Positions 28,499 through 36,641 of a stretch of DNA of 64,000 nucleotides are shown piece by piece (the stretch's first letter is position 1; each line of letters starts with the position of its first letter). Position numbers and translations under genes: made by a program. The stretch is from Undibacterium sp. 5I1. Lineage in GTDB: Bacteria > Pseudomonadota > Gammaproteobacteria > Burkholderiales > Burkholderiaceae_D. The notes beneath the pieces are model-generated. The model searched no databases. It saw only the letters and a program-made list of their open reading frames with translations, and had not been told where the DNA came from. Where the stretch lies: NCBI RefSeq assembly GCF_034314085.1, contig NZ_JAVIWI010000001.1, positions 4,588,001 to 4,652,000 on the forward strand, in the 5' to 3' direction.

Positions 28499-29305
28499 AT
28501 GACAAGCCCAAATCCTGTACAGATCAAAGTCAATGCGGTGAATAAAATTTTCACCACTAGTGACCGTGAGGTGGTCGCCCTCAAAGATATTCAATTAGAG
28601 ATTCCAGAGGGCCAATTTGTGTGTTTGCTGGGGCCATCGGGTTGCGGCAAATCGACTTTATTGAATGCGGTAGCGGGTTTCTCTTTGCCGACCAGCGGGA
28701 CGATTACAGCGGAAGGGAAGTTAGTCACTGCGCCGGGGCCAGATCGTGGCATGGTATTCCAGGAGTACGCGCTTTTTCCTTGGATGACGGTAGAGAAAAA
28801 CATCGCATTTGGACTAGAAATAAAAGGCGTCAGTAAGTCAGAAATCCAGAAAAAAGTCTCAGATTTATTAGCGATGCTGGGCTTAAGTGATTTTAAAAGC
28901 CGTTTCCCCAAAGACCTGTCTGGCGGTATGCGTCAGCGGGTAGCGATTGCCCGCGTACTGGCATTAGATTCGCCCATCATGTTGATGGATGAGCCATTCG
29001 GTGCGCTGGATGCCTTGACCCGCCGTAATTTGCAAGATGAGTTGTTACGCATCTGGTCTGAGCTAAAAAAGACGATTATTTTTGTCACGCATAGCATAGA
29101 AGAAGCGATTTATCTGGCGGATCGGATTGTCGTCATGACCTATCGTCCCGGTACGGTCAAACGCGACCTGATGGTGGAGTTACCACGTTTGCGTGATCCG
29201 TCTTCTGCCGAGTTCAATCTGCTTAAACGTGAGTTAGGCCAACTGGTGATGGAAGAGCAGCAACGCCATCACACGGATGAGCTGAAAATGGCGGTAGTCG
29301 ATTAA
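28499..29305 (+). CDS. ABC transporter ATPase (SsuB/TauB type)
   Basis: Energy-coupling subunit. Walker A GPSGCGKST, Q-loop FQEYALFPWMTVEKN, signature LSGGMRQRVAIARVL, Walker B IMLMDEPFGALDA and the H-loop FVTHSIEEA are all present, all typical of the nitrate/sulfonate class. Start at the ATG at 28499, one nucleotide after the permease stop; the longer GTG frame at 28481 overlaps the permease. 268 aa. Confidence 0.95.
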   Translation: MTSPNPVQIKVNAVNKIFTTSDREVVALKDIQLEIPEGQFVCLLGPSGCGKSTLLNAVAGFSLPTSGTITAEGKLVTAPGPDRGMVFQEYALFPWMTVEKNIAFGLEIKGVSKSEIQKKVSDLLAMLGLSDFKSRFPKDLSGGMRQRVAIARVLALDSPIMLMDEPFGALDALTRRNLQDELLRIWSELKKTIIFVTHSIEEAIYLADRIVVMTYRPGTVKRDLMVELPRLRDPSSAEFNLLKRELGQLVMEEQQRHHTDELKMAVVD

Positions 29306-29365
29306 ACTTTTAAAGTTAATCTCTTAAAACTATATCGTCACATTTCATCAGGCGAACTCATCCCA

Positions 29366-31426
29366 ATGCGACGTACATCTGACTCGCATCAACCAGCTAC
29401 GCTGCTATCTGGCAGTGTAGTTGTCGCCTTTGCCTTATTAATATGTGCCGTGCTGTTTATCCTTGGTGCATATTGGTGGGCATCTGGCAAAGCACGGGAA
29501 GAAATCCGCTCCGCCGGAGACCGGCATTTGCAGATCATCTCCCTCGATCTGGAATCGGTGCTTGAGCGTTACGAAACCTTGCCGTACGCATTAGCGTATC
29601 TGCCTTTGGCCGCGCAAATCCTGGCGACGCCCGGCGATGCGCAGAAGCTGGCACAATTTCATGCAGCGCTGAAAGACATTCAACAGCAATCCAAGCTCGC
29701 AGCGATTTATCTGATGGATAAAAACGGTAACACCATTGCTGCTAGCAATTGGGATACGCCGCAAAGTTTTATGGGGCAGAATTTTAGTTTTCGTCCGTAT
29801 TTTAAAGAGGCAATACAGGGCGGTACCGGACATTTTTATGCGATCGGCAATACCACCAGCGTCCCCGGATATTTTATCTCCCAACCGGTATTTGGAGATG
29901 GTAGTGGGGATGACAATGTGGGTGAAAGCACGGATAAAAACGCGGATGAAAATACCCATCAACTGGCCGGCAAAAAGCTGGACCGTATCCGCTCTGCTGT
30001 TCACAATCTCGATAGTTCGCCTAAACACACTCCCATTGGTGTCATCGCCGTCAAGATTAGTCTTACCGAATTTGAAAAAGCCTGGCGTAGCAGTGAAGAG
30101 CCGATTGCCTTGAGCGACCAGCATGGCGTGATTTTTTTAAGCAATCGTCCAGCTTGGCAATACCATAGTTTGCAAACGCTGAATGACGATGTGCAGAGAT
30201 TGATTGCGCAGACCCTGCAATATGGCGGCAAGCCAATTGCCTCACTTGCCAGTTTGCCCAAGTCCGAGCGGGCTGATATTGGTCAGCTTGGTGAGTCTTC
30301 TCGTGATGAACTGAGTGACGTGAAAAGTAAGGTGCAAAGTAAGGTGCAAAGTAACTACGTCACTCGCCCTATAGGTCGTTTGTCCTGGCAATTGATGCTG
30401 TTTCCGTCGGAGTCTACCATCCGCCGTGCCGGTATTCAGGCCGCGCTGGTGGCTTTTCTTTTGCTGATTTTGCTCGCAACTGCGGCAGCGGTGTTTCATC
30501 AGCGGCGACGACGTCTGGATGAAAGACACCTAGCGCGGCAAGAGTTGCAGAGCGCTTTACAGCAAGCGGCCGATGATCTGGAGCAGCGCATCGCGCTACG
30601 CACGCAAGAACTGACCCATGCCAATGCGCAGTTGGCGACCAAGTACAGCAAGTTGCAAGATGCCGAAAATCTGCTGCGATCCACCCAAGACGAGATGGTA
30701 CAAACCGGTAAGCTGGCGATGCTAGGGCAGATGGCCGCCGGCATGACGCATGAGCTGAATCAACCGCTGACGGCTATCCGCGCCTTCGCTGATAATGCAA
30801 TGACCTTCCTGGCGCGTGGCAAAGTACCGCAGGCCAACGAGAATCTTCAACATATCAGCGATGCCAGTGCCAGAATGGGCGCGATTATCAGCCAGCTAAA
30901 AGGTTTCGCCAGAAAAAGTCCCGAGGCCGTTGCTGAGGTTGACCTTGCCGTGTCATTAAAAGCAGCGGCGCTATTAATGCAAAGTGAGTTTGAGCGACAA
31001 AACGTCGCTTTACTCTTATCGTCGCAAACCGGTTTGCTGGTATTGGGTGACGCAGTCAGAATCGAGCAAGTACTGATTAATCTGATGCGCAATGCCTTGG
31101 ATTCTGTCGTGCAAAAAATGCAGCGGCAGCAGGAGATTGAATATAGTCAGCATGGGCCAACACAAGTCAGCGTCTTGCTGGAAGCTGATGAGCAGGACGC
31201 GATTATCCGTATTATTGATACTGGGACGGGTTTGCCAGAGCAGGTGATACAGCATTTGTTTGAGCCGTTTTTTACCACCAAAGCATCAGAGCAGGGCTTG
31301 GGTCTGGGGCTGGCGATTTCATCCTCGATAGTGCAGGCGATGAACGGGAGTCTTTGTGCTGAAAACCGCTTGCAAGGCGGGGCAGAATTTACGGTCAAAA
31401 TCCCGCGCTGGATGGGGCGGGTCTAG
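29366..31426 (+). CDS. DctB-like sensor histidine kinase
   Basis: Membrane sensor kinase of the C4-dicarboxylate DctB class. Two membrane helices (about 14-37 and 352-376) bracket a periplasmic PDC-type sensor domain (LERYETLPYALAYLPLAAQIL, IYLMDKNGNTIAASNW, NFSFRPYFKEAIQGG). A coiled coil follows, then the H box MTHELNQPLTAIRAF (His near 461), N box INLMRNALDS, G1 DTGTGLP, F box FEPFFTTK and G2 GLGLGLAIS. Two low-complexity insertions interrupt the sensor domain: an Asp/Asn/Glu-rich one near 178-222 and one near 300-333 containing a 12-bp tandem repeat. No dicarboxylate transporter is adjacent; the ABC transporter 60 nt upstream is the likely target system. Confidence 0.9.
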   Translation: MRRTSDSHQPATLLSGSVVVAFALLICAVLFILGAYWWASGKAREEIRSAGDRHLQIISLDLESVLERYETLPYALAYLPLAAQILATPGDAQKLAQFHAALKDIQQQSKLAAIYLMDKNGNTIAASNWDTPQSFMGQNFSFRPYFKEAIQGGTGHFYAIGNTTSVPGYFISQPVFGDGSGDDNVGESTDKNADENTHQLAGKKLDRIRSAVHNLDSSPKHTPIGVIAVKISLTEFEKAWRSSEEPIALSDQHGVIFLSNRPAWQYHSLQTLNDDVQRLIAQTLQYGGKPIASLASLPKSERADIGQLGESSRDELSDVKSKVQSKVQSNYVTRPIGRLSWQLMLFPSESTIRRAGIQAALVAFLLLILLATAAAVFHQRRRRLDERHLARQELQSALQQAADDLEQRIALRTQELTHANAQLATKYSKLQDAENLLRSTQDEMVQTGKLAMLGQMAAGMTHELNQPLTAIRAFADNAMTFLARGKVPQANENLQHISDASARMGAIISQLKGFARKSPEAVAEVDLAVSLKAAALLMQSEFERQNVALLLSSQTGLLVLGDAVRIEQVLINLMRNALDSVVQKMQRQQEIEYSQHGPTQVSVLLEADEQDAIIRIIDTGTGLPEQVIQHLFEPFFTTKASEQGLGLGLAISSSIVQAMNGSLCAENRLQGGAEFTVKIPRWMGRV

Positions 31427-31472
31427 ACCTTCCCCAGAGCATAGATATAGATACATTAATAAAGATGTAAAT

Positions 31473-31557
31473 TAATACTCCTACTATGTATATTTAAAGT
31501 GTCCAATAATAATATGGACAATCAGAATTATTTCCGTAAAAAATAGGGGAGTATATG
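31473..31557 (-). repeat. palindromic intergenic element, copy C (inverted orientation)
   Basis: Read on the minus strand: a left end ATATACTCCCC, central TTGTCCA and TGGACA with the standard spacing, right end GGAGTATTA. On the plus strand the central halves are TGTCCAAT (31500-31507) and TGGACAAT (31515-31522). It fills most of the 165-nt gap between the kinase and regulator genes, so any common transcript would carry it. Confidence 0.82.
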
Positions 31558-31591
31558 GTTTTCCTCAAGGTTTTTAGTTTGGGAGTCAGGT

Positions 31592-33013
31592 GTGATAAAC
31601 GTCGATAGCATGTTAAAAGCCATCTTGATTGAAGACGAGCAAGCGGTTCGTCTGGCAACTGCACAGACCTTGGAGTTGGGCGGGTTTCAAGTACATGCAT
31701 GCGCTAGTGCCGAGGCGGCACAGATTTATTTGCAGCCAGAATTTAGCGGGATTGTTGTGACGGATGTGCGCTTGCCTGGTCAATCAGGTTTAGACGTACT
31801 GGCACAAGTGGCGGCACTGGATGCTGATTTGCCTGTGATTTTGATTACGGGTCACGGCGATGTCAGTATGGCGGTGGCGGCAATGCGCAATGGTGCGTAT
31901 GACTTTATCGAAAAACCGTTTGCGGCTGATCGCTTATTAAACACCTGTTTGCGCGCGCAAGAGAAGCGCCGCCTGGTCATGGACAATCGCAAGCTCAAGC
32001 AACAAGTTGTTAGCCAGTCTGTGGTACCAGAGTTGATCGGGCAAACCGCCGCGATTGAGCAGGTGCGCAAATTTATCCGAACGATAGGCCCGACTCAGGC
32101 CGATGTATTGATCAACGGCGCGACGGGTACCGGCAAAGAAGTCGTCGCCCAGCAATTGCATCTGGCCAGCGGACGTACGGGCGAATTTGTCGCCATCAAT
32201 TGCGGTGCATTGCCCGAGTCGATGTTTGAGAGTGAAATGTTCGGTCATGAGGCGGGTGCTTTCACCAGCGCCCAAAAGCGTCGCATCGGTAAGCTGGAAT
32301 ATGCTAACGGCGGCACTATTTTTCTGGATGAAATCGAAAGTATGCCGCTGGCTTTGCAGGTCAAACTCTTGCGTGTGCTACAAGAGCGCAAGCTGGAGCG
32401 ACTGGGTGGTAATGCACAAATTACGTTGGATTGCCGCATCATCGCCGCCAGCAAATTAGATTTGTTGCAATTGAGCGCAGAATCTAAGTTCCGCGAAGAT
32501 TTGTATTACCGCATCAGTGTCGTCAGTCTGGAGCTGCCACGTCTGAATGAACGCCGCGAGGATATTCCCTTACTGCTGGCGCATTTCCTAAAGTTGGCAG
32601 CGATCCGGTACCAGCAAGCTGCACCGCTGATTCCTACTGCGCAGATGCTGCAATGGCAGCAGCGCGACTGGCCCGGTAATGTGCGTGAGCTGCGCAACTT
32701 TGCGGATAAATTAGTGCTGGGAGTCGCTGATATAAACCTGATGCACGTCAATCAGGATAATCTGAACGCTAGCGATGCGCCATTGACCAAAATTTCTACT
32801 GCAAATTCGAACATAAATTTGAACGCGAATTTGAATATAAGTGATGCTCTGCCAAAACGCATAGAGGAGTTTGAGGCGACGCTGATCCAGCAAGCCTTGC
32901 AACAGCAAGACGGCAATGTCGCTTCGGCGGCGGAGCAGTTAGGGATTCCGAAAAAAACGCTGTATGACAAACTGAAAAAATATCAGTTGTCGTTTAAGCC
33001 TGCTGCTGATTGA
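31592..33013 (+). CDS. DctD-like sigma54-dependent response regulator
   Basis: Partner of the upstream kinase. Receiver domain (about 8-120) with the phosphorylated Asp in VVTDVRLPG and the ITGHGD and FIEKPF motifs; AAA+ domain with Walker A GATGTGKE near 176; sigma54 contact loop near 221 reads GAFTSA rather than GAFTGA; C-terminal Fis-type HTH (VASAAEQLGIPKKTLYDKL). A linker near 395-410 is rich in Asn/Ala/Ser (TANSNINLNANLNIS). The GTG at 31592 has GGGAG upstream; an ATG at 31610 would be the next start and lacks a clear site. Likely target: the sigma54 promoter at 26531. Confidence 0.9.
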   Translation: MINVDSMLKAILIEDEQAVRLATAQTLELGGFQVHACASAEAAQIYLQPEFSGIVVTDVRLPGQSGLDVLAQVAALDADLPVILITGHGDVSMAVAAMRNGAYDFIEKPFAADRLLNTCLRAQEKRRLVMDNRKLKQQVVSQSVVPELIGQTAAIEQVRKFIRTIGPTQADVLINGATGTGKEVVAQQLHLASGRTGEFVAINCGALPESMFESEMFGHEAGAFTSAQKRRIGKLEYANGGTIFLDEIESMPLALQVKLLRVLQERKLERLGGNAQITLDCRIIAASKLDLLQLSAESKFREDLYYRISVVSLELPRLNERREDIPLLLAHFLKLAAIRYQQAAPLIPTAQMLQWQQRDWPGNVRELRNFADKLVLGVADINLMHVNQDNLNASDAPLTKISTANSNINLNANLNISDALPKRIEEFEATLIQQALQQQDGNVASAAEQLGIPKKTLYDKLKKYQLSFKPAAD

Positions 33014-33130
33014 TATAGCTGTAATGCCCATCCATAGCGGTAAAAAATTACCTCACTCTAAATAAATATCCTACAATCCTCGCTCGCTAAGGTTCGACCC
33101 TTCCTATACTTTGTCCGCCAGAGGATTCAG

Positions 33131-33460
33131 ATGTATTCAGCTACATTTATCTTTAATAAAAAGCAGTACGACGCAGAGTTTTATGCGCTGGATCAAGCGA
33201 TTGCCGAAGTCGCCAAACAAACTACGGGCTATATAGGGGAAGAGGCTTGGGAGAATGTAGCGACCGGACAAATTTCTAATGTCTATTATTGGGAGACCAT
33301 GGACGGCTTACATGCATTGATGCAGCATCCCAAACATCTGGAGGCAAAAGCCGCGCAAGCCAGCTGGCTGGACGGTTATCAAGTGGTTATTGCTCAAGTC
33401 TTGCGTGCTTATGGCGACGGATTAATTCCACATCCAACTGCTGGATTTGTGAATCATTAA
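33131..33460 (+). CDS. ABM-superfamily small protein (antibiotic biosynthesis monooxygenase-like)
   Basis: 109-aa ferredoxin-like single-domain protein with the layout of the antibiotic biosynthesis monooxygenase (ABM) superfamily: a beta strand at the N-terminus (MYSATFIFNKK), then GYIGEEAWE, a strand NVYYWETMDGL and the helix LMQHPKHLEAKA. Such proteins act as monooxygenases or stress proteins; the substrate is unknown. AGAGGATT lies before the ATG. It is the last gene before the conserved ypjD-pilSR block. Confidence 0.75.
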   Translation: MYSATFIFNKKQYDAEFYALDQAIAEVAKQTTGYIGEEAWENVATGQISNVYYWETMDGLHALMQHPKHLEAKAAQASWLDGYQVVIAQVLRAYGDGLIPHPTAGFVNH

Positions 33461-33726
33461 GGTGGTGCTAAAACAGTGCTTCATTCATGACTGACTCAAA
33501 ATGAAATTAGGCTAGGCTCCTTCAATGCTATTCCCGCCTGCGCAGAAGCCACGAACAAATAGTTTTGCAGCCTGCGCTCCGCCTTCCTTCAAGAGTTTTT
33601 AGAGGATATTATTGGACGGCTTGCAACAAGCTTACGGTCTAAACTCAATTCAGGTCTTGATCCGACTAGCAATTCTCATACTAAATCCCAAGCTAAATCT
33701 GAGCCTACATGGTGTAAACTTAAACC

Positions 33727-34536
33727 ATGCAAACTTACCTCCCTTTTCTTGCCGCTGCACTATATATCGCTTGCAGCTTTATCCCCGGCCAGCGCCGCTT
33801 GCTGGATTCTATGACGACGATTGCTGGCTGGCTGGTGCATGCAGCGGCTTTGTATCTGACTATTTTTATGCCGAACGAGTTGCGGGTAGGGTTTGCCGTG
33901 ATGTTGTCAGCCGCATTGTGGGTATCTGTATTTGTTTACTGGTTGGAGAGTCGTAATTTATCCTTAGATGGTTTGAAAGTATTGTTACTGCCTAATGCGG
34001 CAATCATGGCGATCTTGCCTGTGTTCTTCCCTGGTAGTTTGGTCGCAATGGCAGGCAAGCCTGCGATGTTTCCCTGGCATATTGCGATTGCCTTGCTGTC
34101 TTACAGTACATTAACGATCGCTGCTTTCCATGCCGTTGTAATGACTTTGCAAGATGCGCATCTGCACAAGCAAGCTAGCAAAGCGACACCGCCTTGGCTT
34201 AGCAAGGCGATAGAGCGCTTGCCTGCTTTGCTGATGATGGAAAAAATTCTGTTCCGGCTGGTGGCGATGGGATTTGTTTTATTGACCCTGACTGTTTTGT
34301 CCGGCATCGTATTTTCAGAGGAAATCTTGGGCGTGGCGTTCAAATGGGATCACAAAACCATTTTGTCGCTATTCTCCTGGATGTTATTTGGTATTTTGCT
34401 GATCGGTCGCCATTGGCGCGGTTGGCGTGGGAAAACGGTATTGAGTTTTACCCTAAGCGGTTTTTTAACCTTGTTACTTGCCTACGTCGGTAGCCGGTTT
34501 GTCTTAGAAGTGATATTGCACAGGAGCCTGTCATGA
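33727..34536 (+). CDS. ypjD: inner-membrane protein YpjD (CcsA/HemX-like)
   Basis: Polytopic membrane protein of the cytochrome c assembly/HemX family, about eight helices. The C-terminal family signature (KWDHKTILSLFSWMLFGILL then GRHWRGWRGK) is present. The function of YpjD is not firmly known; heme handling is inferred from the family. Next to ffh in E. coli and many proteobacteria; here it is separated from ffh by a 10.6-kb accessory block. Its stop overlaps the next start by 4 nt. Confidence 0.88.
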   Translation: MQTYLPFLAAALYIACSFIPGQRRLLDSMTTIAGWLVHAAALYLTIFMPNELRVGFAVMLSAALWVSVFVYWLESRNLSLDGLKVLLLPNAAIMAILPVFFPGSLVAMAGKPAMFPWHIAIALLSYSTLTIAAFHAVVMTLQDAHLHKQASKATPPWLSKAIERLPALLMMEKILFRLVAMGFVLLTLTVLSGIVFSEEILGVAFKWDHKTILSLFSWMLFGILLIGRHWRGWRGKTVLSFTLSGFLTLLLAYVGSRFVLEVILHRSLS

Positions 34537-34793
34537 AGTTCTTAATGTGGCTGGTGCTTGCCGTGTTGGTGGTGTTGGCTTTGCGTAAAAAAAGTTCAAC
34601 GATCTCATCGGCTCAGCAACAAGCACCTTTGGATGGTGGGTCAACTGGCTCAAGTCCTAATCCCAATCCGGCAAATCAACATGCCGAGACTATGGTTTGT
34701 TGTGAGCATTGCCAGGTGTATGTGCCCTCGTCCGAGGCAGTGTACCGGCAGCAGCAAGTGTTTTGTAGCGTCGCCCATGCAGACTTGCATTAG
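34533..34793 (+). CDS. PP0621 family protein (TRASH-like cysteine motif)
   Basis: 86-aa protein with an N-terminal membrane helix (FLMWLVLAVLVVLAL), a Gly/Ser/Pro/Asn linker and a C-terminal cysteine motif (MVCCEHCQVYVPSSEAV with a later FCSVAH) that probably binds a metal. This fits the PP0621 family commonly found between ypjD and pilS. Function unknown. Starts on the ypjD stop (ATGA). Confidence 0.85.
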   Translation: MKFLMWLVLAVLVVLALRKKSSTISSAQQQAPLDGGSTGSSPNPNPANQHAETMVCCEHCQVYVPSSEAVYRQQQVFCSVAHADLH

Positions 34794-34806
34794 ACCGCTG
34801 CATTAA

Positions 34807-36561
34807 ATGTCCAGCTCCGCTAGCTCCTCCTCTTTACCTAGCGCCACTTTCTGGCGTTCCCTTCAGACCCTGAATGTGTCACGGGTGGTCGTTGCCATCG
34901 TGTTGTTTGGTTACATGAGCCTGAAGGGTGGTAAAGAAATATGGTTGACGGAGTACAACGTATTCACCCTGGCTTGTACCGCCTACCTGATCATCGCCAT
35001 TTTCTTTGTCCTGATTAAAATTAATTATCAGCGACGGTTCATGCTGCAATTAGCTAGCCAGATAACGCTTGATATCATTGTTATTTCTATTATTTATCTG
35101 GCGTCTGGCGGTAATAAAAATGGCTTGACAATTCTGTATTTATTTCCCTTGGCGGGCGTCGGTATTCTGGCTCCCTTATTGTGGGGCTTGTTTTTTGCCG
35201 CCTTTGTTACTTTATTTTTATTAGTAGAAAGTATTTATCGGGTCTTACAGCAAGAAGATCCTGGCCTGACATCACAAGCGGGCTTGTATGGCGCCGCTTA
35301 TTTTGCCGTGGTGTTTGTACTCAACCGCTTAGCAAAAAACCTGATCCAGCAAGAGGCTTTGGCAGTGCAGCGAGGCAAAGCACTGGCGATACAACAGGCG
35401 ATTAATCGCCTGGTAATTGCGGATATGGGTGATGGTATTTTGGTTATCGATCAGGCGGAACATTTAGTTGAAATGAATCCAGCAGCAGAGCGCATATTGG
35501 GCGCACGTCTTATACAGCAAGCCAGCCGCGCCCGTTTGCGCGATATTCCGGCCTTGCGATCGATTGCCGAAGTTTTGTCCAGCAGAAATGACTCTACATT
35601 TAATGCCAAGACTATTCATACGGGCATTATGCCGTGGACGGTCGGCGAAGATATTTCCTTCATCTCTATCCGGCAAGTAAACGATGCCACCATTGATGCC
35701 AGTTCACCAGAAAACTTGAATCGGTCTGATTTAGTGACGCATTTAAAATTGCGCTTTGTAGATGTCGATAGTGCGGATATTGCGGGGTTTAGCCATGAGC
35801 AGGGTACTTACACGATTATCTTTATGCAGGATGTGTCGGATATCGAGAATCAGGCGCAGCAATTAAAGCTAGCGTCAATGGGACGTTTGACGGCGAGCAT
35901 TGCGCATGAGGTCAGAAATCCTTTGTCGTCGATTTCTTATGCCGCCTCGTTGTTGGGTGAGGATATGTCTAACCCGGTACAAGCGCGGCGCCTGCTAAAA
36001 ATTGTGGATGATAATGTCGGACGCTTGAACCAGTTGATCGAGGATATTCTTAAGTTATCACGCAAGGCGCAGGCAGATACGAAGCCGTTTTCTTTGTTAC
36101 CTTTTATCACTGAGATTGTGCAAGACTTTGTGGAGACACGTGGCTTGGATCCACATTTGATTTATACGGACAGGTCAGTTACTTTTCATATTGTGTTTGA
36201 TCCCGGCCATTTGCGAGAAATTGTGGTTAACCTGCTGTCGAATGCTGTTCGTTATGCCAGTGGCAAGCCAGGCAGCATACGGATTTATGCGCAAATGAGT
36301 GCGATCAACCGGCAAGAGTTGCATATTCAGGATGATGGCCCTGGTATCGGTGCTGAAGTGCGCTCACATTTATTTGAGCCTTTTTATACGACATCCAGTA
36401 AAGGTACCGGTTTAGGTTTGTATATGGCGCGTGAACTATGTTTGAATAATCATGCTTTGCTTGATTATGAATACCATACGGATGATCCTTACTCATTATT
36501 TGGTGAATCAAAAGGCCGTTTTGTGGTTAACTTCACTTTAATCGACTCTTATCCTTCTTAA
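34807..36561 (+). CDS. pilS: sensor histidine kinase PilS
   Basis: Membrane sensor kinase of the PilS/PilR system that controls pilin transcription through sigma54. About six N-terminal helices (residues 20-180), a PAS region (about 200-340) with VIDQAEHLVEMNPAAERILG, then H box IAHEVRNPLSSISYA, N box VVNLLSNAVRYA, G1 DDGPGIG and GTGLGLYMA. 584 aa. It begins 13 nt after the PP0621 gene and precedes pilR by 80 nt. In Pseudomonas PilS senses pilin in the membrane. Confidence 0.94.
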   Translation: MSSSASSSSLPSATFWRSLQTLNVSRVVVAIVLFGYMSLKGGKEIWLTEYNVFTLACTAYLIIAIFFVLIKINYQRRFMLQLASQITLDIIVISIIYLASGGNKNGLTILYLFPLAGVGILAPLLWGLFFAAFVTLFLLVESIYRVLQQEDPGLTSQAGLYGAAYFAVVFVLNRLAKNLIQQEALAVQRGKALAIQQAINRLVIADMGDGILVIDQAEHLVEMNPAAERILGARLIQQASRARLRDIPALRSIAEVLSSRNDSTFNAKTIHTGIMPWTVGEDISFISIRQVNDATIDASSPENLNRSDLVTHLKLRFVDVDSADIAGFSHEQGTYTIIFMQDVSDIENQAQQLKLASMGRLTASIAHEVRNPLSSISYAASLLGEDMSNPVQARRLLKIVDDNVGRLNQLIEDILKLSRKAQADTKPFSLLPFITEIVQDFVETRGLDPHLIYTDRSVTFHIVFDPGHLREIVVNLLSNAVRYASGKPGSIRIYAQMSAINRQELHIQDDGPGIGAEVRSHLFEPFYTTSSKGTGLGLYMARELCLNNHALLDYEYHTDDPYSLFGESKGRFVVNFTLIDSYPS

Positions 36562-36641
36562 GTTGCGATAACTAAGCAGGGTGAACTAAGTTGCAAGAAC
36601 TAACTTGCATGCACTAAGGCGCATAAAAGATACGAGTAAAT

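Noticed and set aside
29591..30124. 177-codon minus-strand frame in the kinase gene
   Set aside because: Antisense shadow inside a well-supported sensor kinase with continuous domain motifs.
33612..33956. 114-codon frame overlapping the start of ypjD
   Set aside because: Overlaps the ypjD membrane-protein frame in another register and has no conserved features.
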